Source: Nocardiopsis sp. CNR-923 | GTDB taxonomy: Bacteria > Actinomycetota > Actinomycetes > Streptosporangiales > Streptosporangiaceae | Direction: 5' to 3' | NCBI RefSeq assembly: GCF_001942255.1 | Contig: NZ_MKKC01000011.1 | Location: 1 to 64,000, forward strand | DNA: 64,000 bases | In this document: in pieces, positions 48,454 to 62,391 of the stretch | Position numbering within the stretch: position 1 is the stretch's first letter | How the letters are laid out: each line of letters begins with the position of its first letter | Notes under the pieces: generated by a model | What the model saw: the letters and a program-made list of their open reading frames with translations, nothing else | Database searches by the model: none | Told to the model about the DNA's origin: nothing | Program-made: the position numbers and the translations under genes

Positions 48454-49320
48454 TCAGGCCTCGGCGACCTCGGGCAGGGTGGAGGCGATCAGGTCCACCG
48501 CCTCACGCGGATCGTCGAAACCGCACCCGTAGACGTAGACCGCGGTGAACCCGGTGGCGCGCAGATCGAGCAGTCCGCGGACCAGGGTGTCGGTGGTGGT
48601 GCCGGACGTGACGGACAGGACCGACGTCTTCTCGATCTCCTCGTGGTCGCGTCCCACGGCCTCACAGTGCCGCTTGAGCACGTCCAGCTTGCGCCCGGCC
48701 TCGGGGCCGCCGAAGATGTTGCACGCGTCCGCGTGCCGTGCGACCAACGGCAGGGTCCGGCGTTCCCCCGAACCGCCGATCATCAGGTAGGGATGCGGCC
48801 TGGTGAGCGGAGCGGGTGAGTTCAGGGGCCGTCCGAGCCGGTAGTACTCGCCCTCGTAGGGCCGCTCGTCGCCCGACCACATCTGCAGGACCACGCTCAG
48901 GGTCTCCTCCAACATGTCGAACCGACGCGCCACGCTCGGGAACGGCAGCCCCAGACCGCGCGCCTCGTCGGCGAACCATCCCGCGCCGATCCCGAGCCCG
49001 GCGCGGCCTCCGGAGAGCACGTCCAGCGTGGTGACCTGCTTGGCCAGGACGCCGGGGTCGTGGTACACGGCGCCGGTGACCAGCGTGTGCAGCCGCACCC
49101 GCGAGGTGTGGGCGGCCAGGAAGCCGAGGGTGGTGTAGGCCTCCAGCATCGCGTTCTCGTACGGCCCCAGGTCGTGGCCGATCTGCCAGAAGTGGTCCAT
49201 GACCGTGACCCGGGCGATCCCCGAGTCCTCGGCGTCGCCGACGGCCCGCGCGAGGGCGCGGCCCAGTTCGGGGGCGCCGCCCGCCCAGGTGAAGTCCGCG
49301 ACGTGCAGACCCAGTTCCAT
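48454..49320 (-). CDS. LLM-class F420-dependent oxidoreductase (TIGR03560-like)
   Basis: 288 residues, luciferase-like TIM barrel. MELGLHVADFTWAGG, MDHFWQIG, ENAMLEAYTTLGFLAAHTSR, GAVYHDPGVLAKQVTTLDVL and GRAGLGIGAGWFADEARGLG match the F420-binding actinobacterial subgroup (TIGR03560 pattern). It would use coenzyme F420 rather than FMN for hydride transfer; the substrate is unknown. Start at 49320. The gene is separate from the divergent molybdoenzyme operon and 74 bp downstream of an SDR gene on the same strand. Confidence 0.88.
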   Translation of the reverse strand: MELGLHVADFTWAGGAPELGRALARAVGDAEDSGIARVTVMDHFWQIGHDLGPYENAMLEAYTTLGFLAAHTSRVRLHTLVTGAVYHDPGVLAKQVTTLDVLSGGRAGLGIGAGWFADEARGLGLPFPSVARRFDMLEETLSVVLQMWSGDERPYEGEYYRLGRPLNSPAPLTRPHPYLMIGGSGERRTLPLVARHADACNIFGGPEAGRKLDVLKRHCEAVGRDHEEIEKTSVLSVTSGTTTDTLVRGLLDLRATGFTAVYVYGCGFDDPREAVDLIASTLPEVAEA

Positions 49321-49394
49321 CCGATTCTCCCGTCTCGTGCGTGGTCACCGCCACGTCGGTGTCCGTCTCCGCTCGGTCGCCCCCGGCGCCTCGG

Positions 49395-50243
49395 TCAGCC
49401 GTGCGTTCGCGAGGCGGGGCCGATCGAAACGTCCTCCCGTCCCACCAGGCGCAGGCTGCGGCGCCACAGTTGCGCCCGGACCCCGTGGTCGGCCGCCTGG
49501 TCGTTGACCGGGCTCTCGCGCGTGCGGTTGTAGAACCGGCCGGTCACCCCGCGCAGGGCCGGGTCGGTGACCAGACGGTACGTGGCCGCCACCCCCTCCT
49601 CCAGGGTGTCGACCGGGGCGATGCCGTGCAGGGTGACGAGCTTGGTCGGCATGAACGTCGCCGGGTGCAGGCTGGTGAACGTCACCTCGTCGGCGGGCAC
49701 GCGGGCGGCGAACTCGGTCGCCGACATGATCTGTGCGAGCTTGCTCCGCCGGTAGGCGTCCACGCCGTCGTAGCCGCGCTCGAACATGAGGTCGTCCAGG
49801 TCGAGGGGGGACTGACCGAGGGAGGACACGTTGACCACCCGAGAGGGCGCGCTGGCGCGCAGCAGCGGCAGCAGGTCGAGGGTGAGGAGGAACCCGGCCA
49901 GGTAGTTCACGGTCAGGCGCAGCTCGTGCCCGTCGGCGCCCACACGCCGCTCCCGCCCGTCTGGCTCGCCGAACCCGATGCCCGCGTTGCTGACCAGGAC
50001 GTCCAGCCGGTCGGTGCGCGTGGGCGCCTCGGCGGCCAGGCGGGCCACCTGGCCGAGGTCGGACAGGTCGGCGACCAGGGTCTCGGGGGTCGGTGCGCCC
50101 GCCTTCGCGACCTCGGCGGCGAGCGCGGCGAGCTTGTCGGGGTCGCGTCCGTGCAGGAGCAGTCGTGCACGGTCCCGGGCCAGCCGCAGGGCCAGCGCGC
50201 GGCCGAGCCCGTCGGTCGATCCGGTGATGAGGACGGTGATCAT
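49395..50243 (-). CDS. Short-chain dehydrogenase (retinol dehydrogenase-like)
   Basis: 282 residues. NAD(P) motif LITGSTDGLGRALALRLA, then LVSNAGIG, VVNVSSLG and the active site Tyr/Lys in VDAYRRSKLAQIMSA. The extended C-terminal region (TRESPVNDQAADHGVRAQLW) resembles the WW-domain oxidoreductase/retinol dehydrogenase type of SDR. Arg after the first glycine motif (HGRDP) suggests NADPH. Start at 50243, MITVLITGS. The role is not indicated by the neighbours. Confidence 0.88.
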   Translation of the reverse strand: MITVLITGSTDGLGRALALRLARDRARLLLHGRDPDKLAALAAEVAKAGAPTPETLVADLSDLGQVARLAAEAPTRTDRLDVLVSNAGIGFGEPDGRERRVGADGHELRLTVNYLAGFLLTLDLLPLLRASAPSRVVNVSSLGQSPLDLDDLMFERGYDGVDAYRRSKLAQIMSATEFAARVPADEVTFTSLHPATFMPTKLVTLHGIAPVDTLEEGVAATYRLVTDPALRGVTGRFYNRTRESPVNDQAADHGVRAQLWRRSLRLVGREDVSIGPASRTHG

Positions 50244-50640
50244 GGGGTCCGTTCCGGCTCGGTACGTGGGTGCGGCGGGGGTGCGTCGCGACCGGTCGTG
50301 CGCCCTGGAGGAAGGCCGCTCTCCGAGGCGGCGTCCCTGGCCGGGGATCAGTGTCCCTACCCCCCACGACGCGCGGGGAACCAGGTGTGAGGGCAGCATC
50401 ACCCCGCGGTCCGGTGGATCGGGGTCGACGGCGTGCCGGGGACGTGCTCGAGAGCACGCCGTGCCCACCTGTCCGGGGGTCGGTGCGCCCGCCCGCGCGT
50501 TCCAGTTGCCAGCGCCCATGCGATGCTCGCGCGCCGAGTGAGCCCACTCCCGGCGGACCCGGGGCGCAGGCAGGCGGCGGTGGCGGGGCGACAGGCTCAG
50601 GCGTACGCGAGCGGCCAGGTCGATGACCGTCCGGCCGCCG
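50244..50640. other. 400-bp stretch without a gene; contains a perfect inverted repeat
   Basis: No protein signal in any frame. CGTGCTC-GA-GAGCACG at 50443-50458 has perfect 7-bp arms and could be an operator. The promoter of the SDR gene should lie in the first 100 bp. Confidence 0.35.
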
Positions 50641-54486
<3,846 letters not shown>

Positions 54487-54599
54487 GCGATCCCTCCTCG
54501 GTCCACGCCCCCGGCGACTTGTCCGGCGCCCCCGACCCATGATGGCCCCGAAGGCACGGGCGGTGACAGCGCGACCACGCGGTCGTGGACGACGGCGGG

Positions 54600-55049
54600 C
54601 TAGAGGACCTTCTCGAAGCACAGGGAGGACTCGCAGCCCGCGTAGGCGCCGAACCCCGGGATGGGCTCGTACCCCGACCGGGTGTAGAACCGCACGGCGT
54701 CCGGCTGGCGGTCGCCCGTCTCCAGCCGGAGCCGCTTCCACCCCCGGTCGCGTGCCCACTCCTCCAGGGCGGCCAGCACCAGCGGCGCCGCGCCCGAGCC
54801 CCGCCGCTCGGGCAGGACGAACATCCGCTTGACCTCCCCGCCGTCGTCGCCCAGGTCGCGCAGGCCTCCGCAGGCCACGGCCGTGCCGCCGCCGTCGCGC
54901 GCCAGGACGAACACCGCGATGTCCTCGGCGGAGGGGGCGGCGCCCGGTTCGGAGTCTGGAGTGCCGTACCGCTCGGCGATCTCGGCTCGCTGTAGGGCGC
55001 GCAGGCGGGTGGCGTCGGGATCGTCCCAGGAGACTACGTCGGTGTGCAT
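54600..55049 (-). CDS. GNAT-family N-acetyltransferase
   Basis: 149 residues with a clear GNAT core: GGEVKRMFVLPERRGSGAAP (acetyl-CoA pyrophosphate loop in the R-x-x-G-x-G/A form), LVLAALEEWARDRGWKRLRL and AVRFYTRSGYEPIPGFGAYA. The substrate is unknown. The stop is 11 bp after the stop of isochorismate synthase region upstream on the same strand, so the two genes may be cotranscribed. Start at 55049, MHTDVVSWDDP. Confidence 0.85.
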   Translation of the reverse strand: MHTDVVSWDDPDATRLRALQRAEIAERYGTPDSEPGAAPSAEDIAVFVLARDGGGTAVACGGLRDLGDDGGEVKRMFVLPERRGSGAAPLVLAALEEWARDRGWKRLRLETGDRQPDAVRFYTRSGYEPIPGFGAYAGCESSLCFEKVL

Positions 55050-55059
55050 GGGACGCAGG

Positions 55060-56398
55060 TTAGTGCTGTCGTGTTACGCCCACGTGTCCTGGCGCTGACG
55101 CGAGCAGCCCCTCCGCCGCGGAGTCGGTGAGGGCCTCGCGCATCACCCGGAACTTGGACTCGGTCTCGGCCAGCTCGGAGGCCGGGTCGACCCGGCGACG
55201 ATTCCGCAGCCCGCGAACAGCCGGGCGCGGGAGCCCTCCACGCGGGCCGAGCGCAGCGCGATCCCCCACTCCGCGTTGCCCGCGCCGTCCAGCCAACCCA
55301 CGGGACCGGCGTACCCGCCCCGGTCCATGCCCTCGACCTCGGCGATCAGGCGCATGGCCGCGACCGTGGGGGTCCCGCCGACGGCCGCGGTCGGGTGCAG
55401 CGCGGCCGCCGCGTCCAGAGCCGACACCCCGGCCGCCAGGCGGGCGTGCGCGCGCGTGGCCAGGTGCTGGACGTTGGCGAGGGCGAGCAGCCGGGGGGTG
55501 GAGGGGACGGACAGCTCCCGCGAGAGCGGCTCCAGCGCGGTGCGCAGGGAGTCCACCGCCAGGCCGTGCTCCTCGACGTCTTTGGCCGAGGCCAGGAGGT
55601 CCTCACCCAGTCGCAGGTCCTCGGCGGCGTCGCGTCCGCGCGGACGCGTTCCGGCCAGCACCAGGGAGGTCAGCCGGTCGCCTCGCGGCGCAGCAGCAGC
55701 TCCGGGGTGGCGCCGACCATGCCGTCGACGGAGAAGGTGAAGCAGCTCGGGTAGCGCAGGCGCAGGCGCTCCAGCAGGGTCCGCACGTCGATGGGCGCCG
55801 TGGCCTCGGCGACGACGTCGCGCGCCAGCACCGCCTTGTCGAGCGGTCCGGACCGGATGCGGTCGACGGTGTCGGCGACGGCGTCCATCCACTCCGGGCC
55901 GCTGAGCGACCCGGGGGCCCAGGAGACGGGGCCGATCGGGAGCGGCTCCGGGGTGGGGGAGAGGAGGTCCTCCGGGCGGGCGTCCGGTTCGTCGGTCACG
56001 GTGGTCACCCACGCGTGACCGCCGCGTCTGCCCACCAGCACGCGCGGCACGACCAGCGCCGATCCCTCGGACGTGGGCGCGAAGGTGAACGTGCCGAAGG
56101 TGACCGGCCCGGTCCCGGGCAGCCCGACCTCGTCCTCCACGACGGCCCGCCCGCACAGCTGCCCGAACCAGCGCGCGGCCCGGGTGAAGCGACCGCTGTC
56201 GGTGGGTTCGGTGCCCGCGGGAGCGCCCTCGACGTCCAGCCGTGCGGCGGCGCCCCAGCCCACGATCCCGTCCTCGCCGGTCAGCCAGGCCAGAGGGGCC
56301 TCGGAGGGCAGGCGGCGCACCAGGCTTCCGGCGCCGTCGCGCAGCGACACGGTGCGGACGAACAGTTTCGGAGGGCTCGGGAGGGCGTTCACGGACAC
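55060..56398 (-). CDS. Isochorismate synthase, two frame breaks
   Basis: About 446 residues, chorismate-binding enzyme family (MenF/EntC/DhbC). FSVDGMVGATPELLLRREATG, LVLAGTRPRGRDAAEDL, RLLALANVQHLATRAHARLA, LHPTAAVGGTPTVAAM and GPVGWLDGAGNAEWGIALRS are family marks. Frame changes near 55680 and 55195 interrupt it; the ending SELAETESKFRVMREAL is normal. It converts chorismate to isochorismate for menaquinone or a siderophore; no men or siderophore genes adjoin. The start is GTG 56398 or the next GTG; there is no ribosome-binding site and TAGACT sits just upstream, which may indicate leaderless transcription. Confidence 0.87.
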
Positions 56399-56620
56399 CG
56401 AGTCTAGGAGGTCGTCCAGAACCCCGCGCCGGCGCCGCCGCGCCTCGCGGTCCGCCCGGCGGCGGCACCGCGCCGCCGCGGACGGATCGCCCGTATGCCG
56501 AGGGGTTGCCCGGCTGTCCACAACTTGGTCGAATCGTGTCCGAACCTTGACGATCTCCCTACTCTGATGTCCGGCGCGCCGCGGATGCCGGCGCGCCGCG
56601 GGGCGCGGAGGAGTGTGGAC

Positions 56621-58312
56621 ATGGGCGTGCGGGTACGGGCGGCGGCCGCGCCGCGTGCGGTGGCGCGGTGGGTCGCGGCGGTCGCGGCGGGCGCGTCCTG
56701 CTGTCGGGATGCTCACCCTCCGGGGACGGCGCCGGCCGGTCCGGCGCCGTCCCGCCCTCCGGCCCCTCGCCCTCGGACGCCTCCTCCGCCACGGTGGGCG
56801 GGACCGGGCCCGGCGCGACGGACGCGGCGCAGTCGCCCTCCGCCGTGCCCCAGGGGTGCACGGCGAACCAGGGGGAGCGCCGGATGCGCGGCGCCTGGCT
56901 CACGACCGTCCGCAACATCGACTGGCCCTCCGAACCCGGCCTGCCCGCCGAGGAACAGCGCGAGGAGCTGGACGCCTACCTGGACGACGCCGCCGAGCTG
57001 GGGCTCAACGCGGTGTTCCTGCACGTGCGCCCCACCGCCGACGCCGTCTACGAGTCCGACCTGGAGCCGTGGGCGCGCTACCTGACCGGGGAACAGGGCG
57101 GCGACCCCGGTTACGACCCGTTGGAGTACGCGGTGGAGGGGGCCCACGAGCGGGGGCTGGAGCTGCACGCCTGGTTCAACCCCTACCGCGTGGGCTTCCT
57201 CGAACCGGACCTGGCGAACCTGGCCGAGGGGCACCCGGCCGAGGAGAACCCCGACTGGGTGGTCGAGTACGGCGAGGAAGCCTACCTCGACCCCGGCGAA
57301 CCCGAGGTCCGGTCCTGGGTCACCGGCGTCGTCCTGGATGTCGTTGACCGCTACGACGTCGACGGCGTGCACTTCGACGATTATTTCTACCCCTACCCGC
57401 AGCCGGGCGAGGCCTTCGACGACGACGCCACCTGGGAGGAACACGGCGGCGGCTTCGACGACCGCGCCGACTGGCGCCGCGACAACGTGGACCGGCTCGT
57501 CGCCGACGTGCACGAGGGCATCCAGGCGGCCAAGCCCTGGGTGAGCTTCGGCATCTCGCCGTTCGGGATCTGGCGCAACAAGGACAGCGACGCCTCCGGG
57601 TCGCGGACGTCGGGCCTGGAATCCTACGACTCCCAGTACGCCGACACCCGCACTGGATCCAGGAGGGCACGATCGACTACGTCGCCCCGCAGCTGTACTG
57701 GGACCGGGGGTTCGGCGTCGCGGACTACGAGACCCTGACCGACTGGTGGGCGGACGAGGTCGAGGGCACCGGGGTGGATCTGTACATCGGGCAGGCCGCC
57801 TACCGCGTGGGCGACGACGGCTGGAGCGGCGAGGACGCGCTGAGCACCCAGCTCGACTACTCCGGGCAGGACGCCCGGGTCGGCGGGGACGTCTACTTCT
57901 CCATCAGGAGCCTGAGGGAGAACGCGGCCGAGGCCTACGCCCACCTGGTCCGGACCCACTACCCCCATCCGGCGCTCGCGCCGGGGACGGCGCCGCAGGG
58001 CCGCGCACCGCTGACCGGGCGGGTCGGGGCCGTGGCCGCCCGACCCGACGGCGACCGGGTCGACGTGGAGTGGGAGGCGGTCGAGGAGGCCCGGTTCTAC
58101 GCCGTGTACCGGGTCGCGGCGGGCGCGCGGGCTCCGCCGACGGCCCCGGGGAGTGTCCGAGCCTGGAGCCCGGGGACCTCGTGGGCGTCACCGGCGGGAC
58201 GTCGCTGACCGACGCCGCCCCGGCCGAGGACGGGGACGGGTACGTGGTCACCGCCCTGGACGTCTTCCGCAGCGAGGGCCCCGCCAGCGAGATCGTGCGC
58301 GTGCGTGATTAG
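56621..58312 (+). CDS. Lipoprotein glycoside hydrolase (GHL10/DUF187), three frame breaks
   Basis: About 564 residues. The N-terminus MGVRVRAAAAPRAVARWVAA leads, after a frame change near 56700, to LLSGCSPSG, a lipobox, so the protein is exported and lipid-anchored. After a Ser/Pro linker the catalytic barrel begins at RMRGAWLTTVRNIDWPSEPG and shows GLNAVFLHVRPTADAVYESD, AWFNPYRVG and DGVHFDDYFYPYP. A C-terminal fibronectin-like stretch follows. Further frame changes near 57650 and 58128. GHL10 proteins are thought to cleave glycans of the cell envelope or environment; the substrate is unknown. GGAGGAG precedes ATG 56621. Confidence 0.85.
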
Positions 58313-58437
58313 GGGTTGGACACGGACACGGGAGCCGTGCCCCTCCACCCGCACGTCGCGGCGGGTGCGACGCCGCTTCCGCAGGTGGCCTGTCCCGTCC
58401 TGGTGACCGCTCCTGGTCGCCCGACCGACGGCGGACC

Positions 58438-59522
58438 TCAGAGCCGCACCACCGACCGCAGCACCTCGCCTCGCCGCATGCGCGCGAACGCCTCCTCCAC
58501 GTCCCCCAGCCCGATCTCCTCGCTGACGAACGTGTCCAGGTCCAACCGGCCCTGGCGGTACAGGTCGACGAGCACGGGGAAGTCGCGGGAGGGCAGGCAG
58601 TCGCCGTACCAGGAGGACTTCAGCGACCCGCCGCGGGCGAACACCTCCAGAAGGGGCAGCTCCAGCCGCATCCGCGGGGTGGGCACCCCGACCAGGACGA
58701 CCGTGCCCGCCAGGTCGCGCGCGTAGAACGCCTGCTCGTAGGTCTGGGGCGTGCCGACCGCCTCGATGACCACGTCCGCGCCGAACCCGCCGGTGCGGGC
58801 GCGCACGGCGGCGACCGGGTCCTCGTCCCGGGCGTTGACGGTGTGGGTGGCGCCGAGCCCGCGCGCCCGGTCGAGCTTGCGGTCGTCCAGGTCCACGGCG
58901 ATGATCCGCGCAGCACCGGCCAACCTGGCCCCGGCCACGGCGGCGCAGCCCACGCCGCCGCAGCCGATCACCGCCACCGAGTCGCCCCGCCCCACACCGC
59001 CGGTGTTGACCGCCGCGCCGATGCCCGCCATGACCCCGCAGCCGAGCAGCCCCACCGCGGCGGGGGAGGCGTCCGGGTCTACCGGGGTGCACTGGCCCGC
59101 GGCCACGAGCGTCCGGTCGGCGAAGCGCCGATGCCCAGGGCGGGGGAGAGCGGGGTGCCGTCCTCCAACGTCATGGCCCGCGTCGCGTTGCGGGTGGCGA
59201 AGCAGTACTGCGGACGTCCCCGCCGACAGGCACGGCAGTCCCCGCACACCGCGCGCCAGTTGAGCACGACGTGGTCCCCGGGCGCCACGGTCGTCACGTC
59301 CGCGCCGACCGACTCCACCACCCCCGCCGCCTCGTGGCCGAGGAGGAACGGGAAGCCGTCGGAGATCTCGCCCTCGCGGTAGTGCAGGTCGGTGTGGCAC
59401 ACCCCGCACGCGCGCACCGCGACCACGGCCTCGCCCGGACCGGGATCGGGGACGAGGACCGTGGTGAGCTCGACGGGCGATCCCTGGGAGCGGGCGACCA
59501 CTCCGCGTACGCGCTGGACCAT
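58438..59522 (-). CDS. S-(hydroxymethyl)mycothiol dehydrogenase, one frame break
   Basis: About 361 residues, the usual size of this zinc alcohol dehydrogenase that oxidises the formaldehyde-mycothiol adduct. [19 protein letters not shown], the catalytic zinc site ([20 protein letters not shown]), the four-Cys structural zinc site ([15 protein letters not shown]), the Rossmann loop [11 protein letters not shown] and [14 protein letters not shown] all fit. The frame changes near 59125, between ALGIG and [16 protein letters not shown] lies upstream of ATG 59522. Mycothiol dependence confirms an actinobacterial host. MscR-type activity inferred from family text. Confidence 0.9.
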
Positions 59523-59644
59523 CGGGAGCACCTCCACCGGGGCCGGGGCGCGGCGCCGAGCGCGCCGCGTCCTGAGCATGCCCCGGGGACACGGCGGCCG
59601 AAACCGTCCGCCGGTCGGCGCGCCGCGCCCGTGGTCCACGCGGA

Positions 59645-59848
59645 TCAGGACTGCGCGCTCAGCCCCAGCCCCGGGACCCCGTCGACCAGAATCTCCTGCC
59701 CCGAGGTGAAGGTCGCCTCGAACCCGAGGAAGAGCACGGCGCGGGCGACCTCGGCGATGGTGCCGTGGCGGCCCATGGGGGCCACCGCGTTCACCCGCAT
59801 GCCGCGCGGCAGCAGCTCCGCGGCCAGCACACGGCCGAAGCCGAGCAC
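59645..59848 (-). pseudogene. C-terminal remnant of a short-chain dehydrogenase
   Basis: Reads [19 protein letters not shown] then [20 protein letters not shown] and [13 protein letters not shown], the last third of a classical SDR. The stretch that normally lies between NAVAP and the GTIEEVA helix is missing, and the whole N-terminal Rossmann part and active site are absent. It overlaps the 3' end of the DUF3817 open frame in another frame. It is a non-functional leftover of a deletion. Confidence 0.7.
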
Positions 59849-60159
59849 GGCCGGTCCAGACGCCCGGTGCGGCGCAGCCACCACTCCGCGGGCAGCGTCC
59901 CCAGCGGAGGCACCGAGGCGGCCAACGCCACCAGGGTCGACCAGATCCCCCAGCGCAGGTGCAGCGCGGCGGCCACGGTCAACGCCACGTAGAGCAGGAA
60001 CGCGCCGCCGTGCAGCGGCCCGAACACGTGCACGCCGACCTCGCTGCCGCCGCCCAGGTACTTGAAACCCATGCCGACCAGCAGTCCGCCCCAGGTCACG
60101 GCCTCGACCACCGCCACCACGCGAAAGGCCGTCGCTGTCGTACGCGGTTGGACGCTCAC
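59791..60159 (-). CDS. DUF3817 membrane protein
   Basis: 122 residues. [59 protein letters not shown] and [15 protein letters not shown] are the DUF3817 pattern: three helices and the E-x-x-T/HG motifs. The function is unknown. The last 20 codons run into the SDR remnant out of frame (59791-59848), so the natural stop was probably lost when the neighbouring DNA was deleted. GTG 60159 is the start; its ribosome-binding site is weak. Confidence 0.75.
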   Translation of the reverse strand: MSVQPRTTATAFRVVAVVEAVTWGGLLVGMGFKYLGGGSEVGVHVFGPLHGGAFLLYVALTVAAALHLRWGIWSTLVALAASVPPLGTLPAEWWLRRTGRLDRPCSASAVCWPRSCCRAACG

Positions 60160-60285
60160 TCTGTGTCCCCGGGGTCGTCTGCGCTGGCCACCTCAGGTCC
60201 CGGCGCGCGACGCCGGGACCGTTCCCAGGCTAGGCCACCCCTGAGAGACGGGCGCCGCGGGTCCGGGTCGACCGGCGGCCGACCC

Positions 60286-61237
60286 TCAACCAGCGGTCGC
60301 GGGCTTGACGAGCGGTGCGTCCCGCGTCAACTCCCGGAACCCGACACCGTGGTACAGCCCGCGCGCCTCGGGATGCCCCGGGGCGCCCAGGCAGGCGACG
60401 GTCGTGTGCGTGGCCCCGGCCGCCCGCGCCAGACGCATGCCGTGCAGGAGCATCGCCCTCGCCAGCCCCAGACGCCGGTAGTCCGGATGCGTCCCGACCG
60501 GCTCGAACTCAACGGTTGCGTTCGCCTCGTCGAGCCACATGATCGTCGAGGAAGCCATCGTTGCGTCCGGCGCCTCCACCAGGATGTGCAGGTCGCCGCG
60601 GTACCCCGTCGTCCGCCGGACGCCCTGGTAGCCCTCGGCCGTGTACGCCGAGCGCCCAGGCGTCCAGATGGGCCTGGACCGCGGCCTCCGGCCCGGCCTC
60701 GTCGGCGGTGCGGAACCGGAACCCCTCCGGCAGGACCGGCTGATCCACGTCGGCGAGGTCCCGCTCGTTGAGCTGGGTCCATTGACCGGTGTCGCCGAGC
60801 GAGGCCGGGTCGGTCTCGTATCCGTGCGCCGCCCATCGCTGCAGGGCGAACGCGTCGGCGGCGCTCGGCGACACCGTCCGCTCGACGCCCGCCGCCGTGC
60901 CGTCGTACCAGTCGATCACCTCGTCGACCAGTCCGGCGTGGTCGGGATGGACCTGGTACGCGAGATAGGCGTCGGTGACGTCCTTCACCGATCCGTCGCT
61001 CAGCCGCACCGTGCGCGGAAGCTTGGCCCAGCTCCACGCCACCAGGTCTCCGTCGGAGAACCACAGCCGACGCCGCCACCCCGCGCCCGCGTGGGCGTGT
61101 CCCGCGCCCCAGTTCCAGGCCAGTTCGCCGAAGGCCGCGTCGCTGTTCACCAGGTCGGGTCGGGTGGCGGTGACACGCTGGGCCAGACCCTGCATGAGCC
61201 GCAGGTCCGCGGCGGTCAGGCGCTCTGAGTTCGTCAT
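60286..61237 (-). CDS. GNAT-family N-acetyltransferase, about 317 aa, frame break
   Basis: Starts MTNSERLTAADLRLMQGLAQ. The N-terminal half (LAWNWGAGHAHAGAG, RTVRLSDGSVKDVTDAYLAY, PEGFRFRTADEAGPEAAVQA) and the C-terminal half (VEFEPVGTHPDYRRLGLARA, GATHTTVACLGAPGHPEARG, GFRELTRD) form a tandem GNAT-type protein. The acetyl-CoA loop is in the second half. The frame changes near 60660, where SAYTAEGYQGVRRTTGYRG continues the homology. The substrate is unknown. It is monocistronic. Confidence 0.82.
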
Positions 61238-61323
61238 GGCACGCCACTGTGCCAGGCTCGCGCCGGGCCGTCGAGCGGTTTTTCGGGGCCGCCGATCACG
61301 GCGCGGCGTCCCCGGAACACCGC

Positions 61324-61530
61324 CTACGAGGCCATCTCCGTGCGGGAGGTCCACTCGTAGACGGGCAGGTCCCCCTCGTCGGTGTACCGGTGACGCGCGG
61401 TGGCGCTGAAGTGTTCGTAGCCGCCGCGGAACGGGATCTTGACCTGGTCGCCCGCGCGCGGCGCGGGCACGATCCGCTGGGGAAGGTCCTTCGGCCCGCC
61501 TTCCAGCACCGCCTTGTGTGTCTCGTCCAT
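61324..61530 (-). CDS. DUF5988-like small protein
   Basis: 68 residues, MDETHKAVLEGGPKDLPQRI continuing KIPFRGGYEHFSATARHRYT and PVYEWTSRTEMAS. The pattern (leading VLEGGP, IPFRGGYEHF, VFRWTxRT-like end) resembles the small actinobacterial family DUF5988, often found next to secondary-metabolism or regulatory genes. The function is unknown. The start at 61530 has weak Shine-Dalgarno complementarity. Confidence 0.65.
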   Translation of the reverse strand: MDETHKAVLEGGPKDLPQRIVPAPRAGDQVKIPFRGGYEHFSATARHRYTDEGDLPVYEWTSRTEMAS

Positions 61531-61659
61531 ACGATCAGACTCGCACGCCCCTCGGGGCCTGTCACGCATCGCTCGGCCGCCTTTACCCAGGCGGGAGGGG
61601 GTGGGTGCACGAGTGCCCCGCCGGGGTCCGACGGGGCACTCGGGTGTTCGGCGCGGTGC

Positions 61660-62274
61660 CTACCGGCGACCCATGGGGGCCGCGTCGGCCGGAGCGGCCT
61701 CCGACTCGGCCGGAGCGGCCTCGGCGGCCTCGGCGGCCTCGGCGGGCGCCGCCTCCGCGTTCTCCGCCGGGGCGGCCTCGTTCGCCTGAGCGGGCTCGGC
61801 GGCCTCGACCTCGGCGGGCGCGGCCTCGTTCGGAGCAACCTCGATGGTGTCCCCGGTCTCAGCGGCTTCCTCGGCCTCCGCGGCGTCGGCGGGGTTCTGC
61901 AGGACGAGCAGAGCCTGCACCGCGGGGTCCATCTCGCGGATCGTGTCGCCCGCGCTCACGTACTCGATGGCCTGCGCCCGGCCGTTGGACTCGAACTGGT
62001 CGCAGGAGTTCCGGATCAGGATGACCGGCGACTCGGTGTTGTTCGTGAACCGGTGGAACTCCGTGTTCTTCGCCTCCTTGAGCACCTCCTCCGGCAGGTT
62101 GTGGCAGGAACCGGGCTTGACGTCGGTGATGACGTGCTCGTTGGTCTTGAGCTGGCTCCAGTCGACGACCTCGAAGGTCAGCGAGCCCTCCGCGGCCTGG
62201 GCCGGGGTGGCGATGGACAGAGTCAGCGCGCAGGCGGCGAGGCCCGTCGCGGCGGCGGTGGTGAAGCGAACCAC
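61660..62274 (-). CDS. Secreted Ala/Glu-rich protein of unknown function
   Basis: 204 residues. Sec signal peptide VRFTTAAATGLAACALTLSI with cleavage expected after PAQA. Residues 30 to about 130 form a folded-looking domain with one pair of cysteines (GSCHNLPEEV and RNSCDQFES) that could be bridged. The last 75 residues are a low-complexity run of Ala, Glu and Pro built from short APAEAAEA-like units (61665-61880). GTG 62274 has GAAGGTG upstream. An A+T-rich promoter patch with TATAACGTTTTG lies just upstream. I do not recognise the domain. Confidence 0.7.
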   Translation of the reverse strand: MVRFTTAAATGLAACALTLSIATPAQAAEGSLTFEVVDWSQLKTNEHVITDVKPGSCHNLPEEVLKEAKNTEFHRFTNNTESPVILIRNSCDQFESNGRAQAIEYVSAGDTIREMDPAVQALLVLQNPADAAEAEEAAETGDTIEVAPNEAAPAEVEAAEPAQANEAAPAENAEAAPAEAAEAAEAAPAESEAAPADAAPMGRR

Positions 62275-62391
62275 GATTACACCTTCGTACGGGAATGATT
62301 ACAAAACGTTATACACACGGGTGGGTGCGGATCGCGAGCACGTCGGGGGCATGCAGGAAGACTGTTGGCCGTCCCGTGGCCTGGGATTTAT

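Noticed and set aside
56541-56570. TTGACG ... TACTCT as a promoter of the lipoprotein hydrolase gene
   Set aside because: The two elements are only 7 bp apart, too close for a sigma-70-type promoter.
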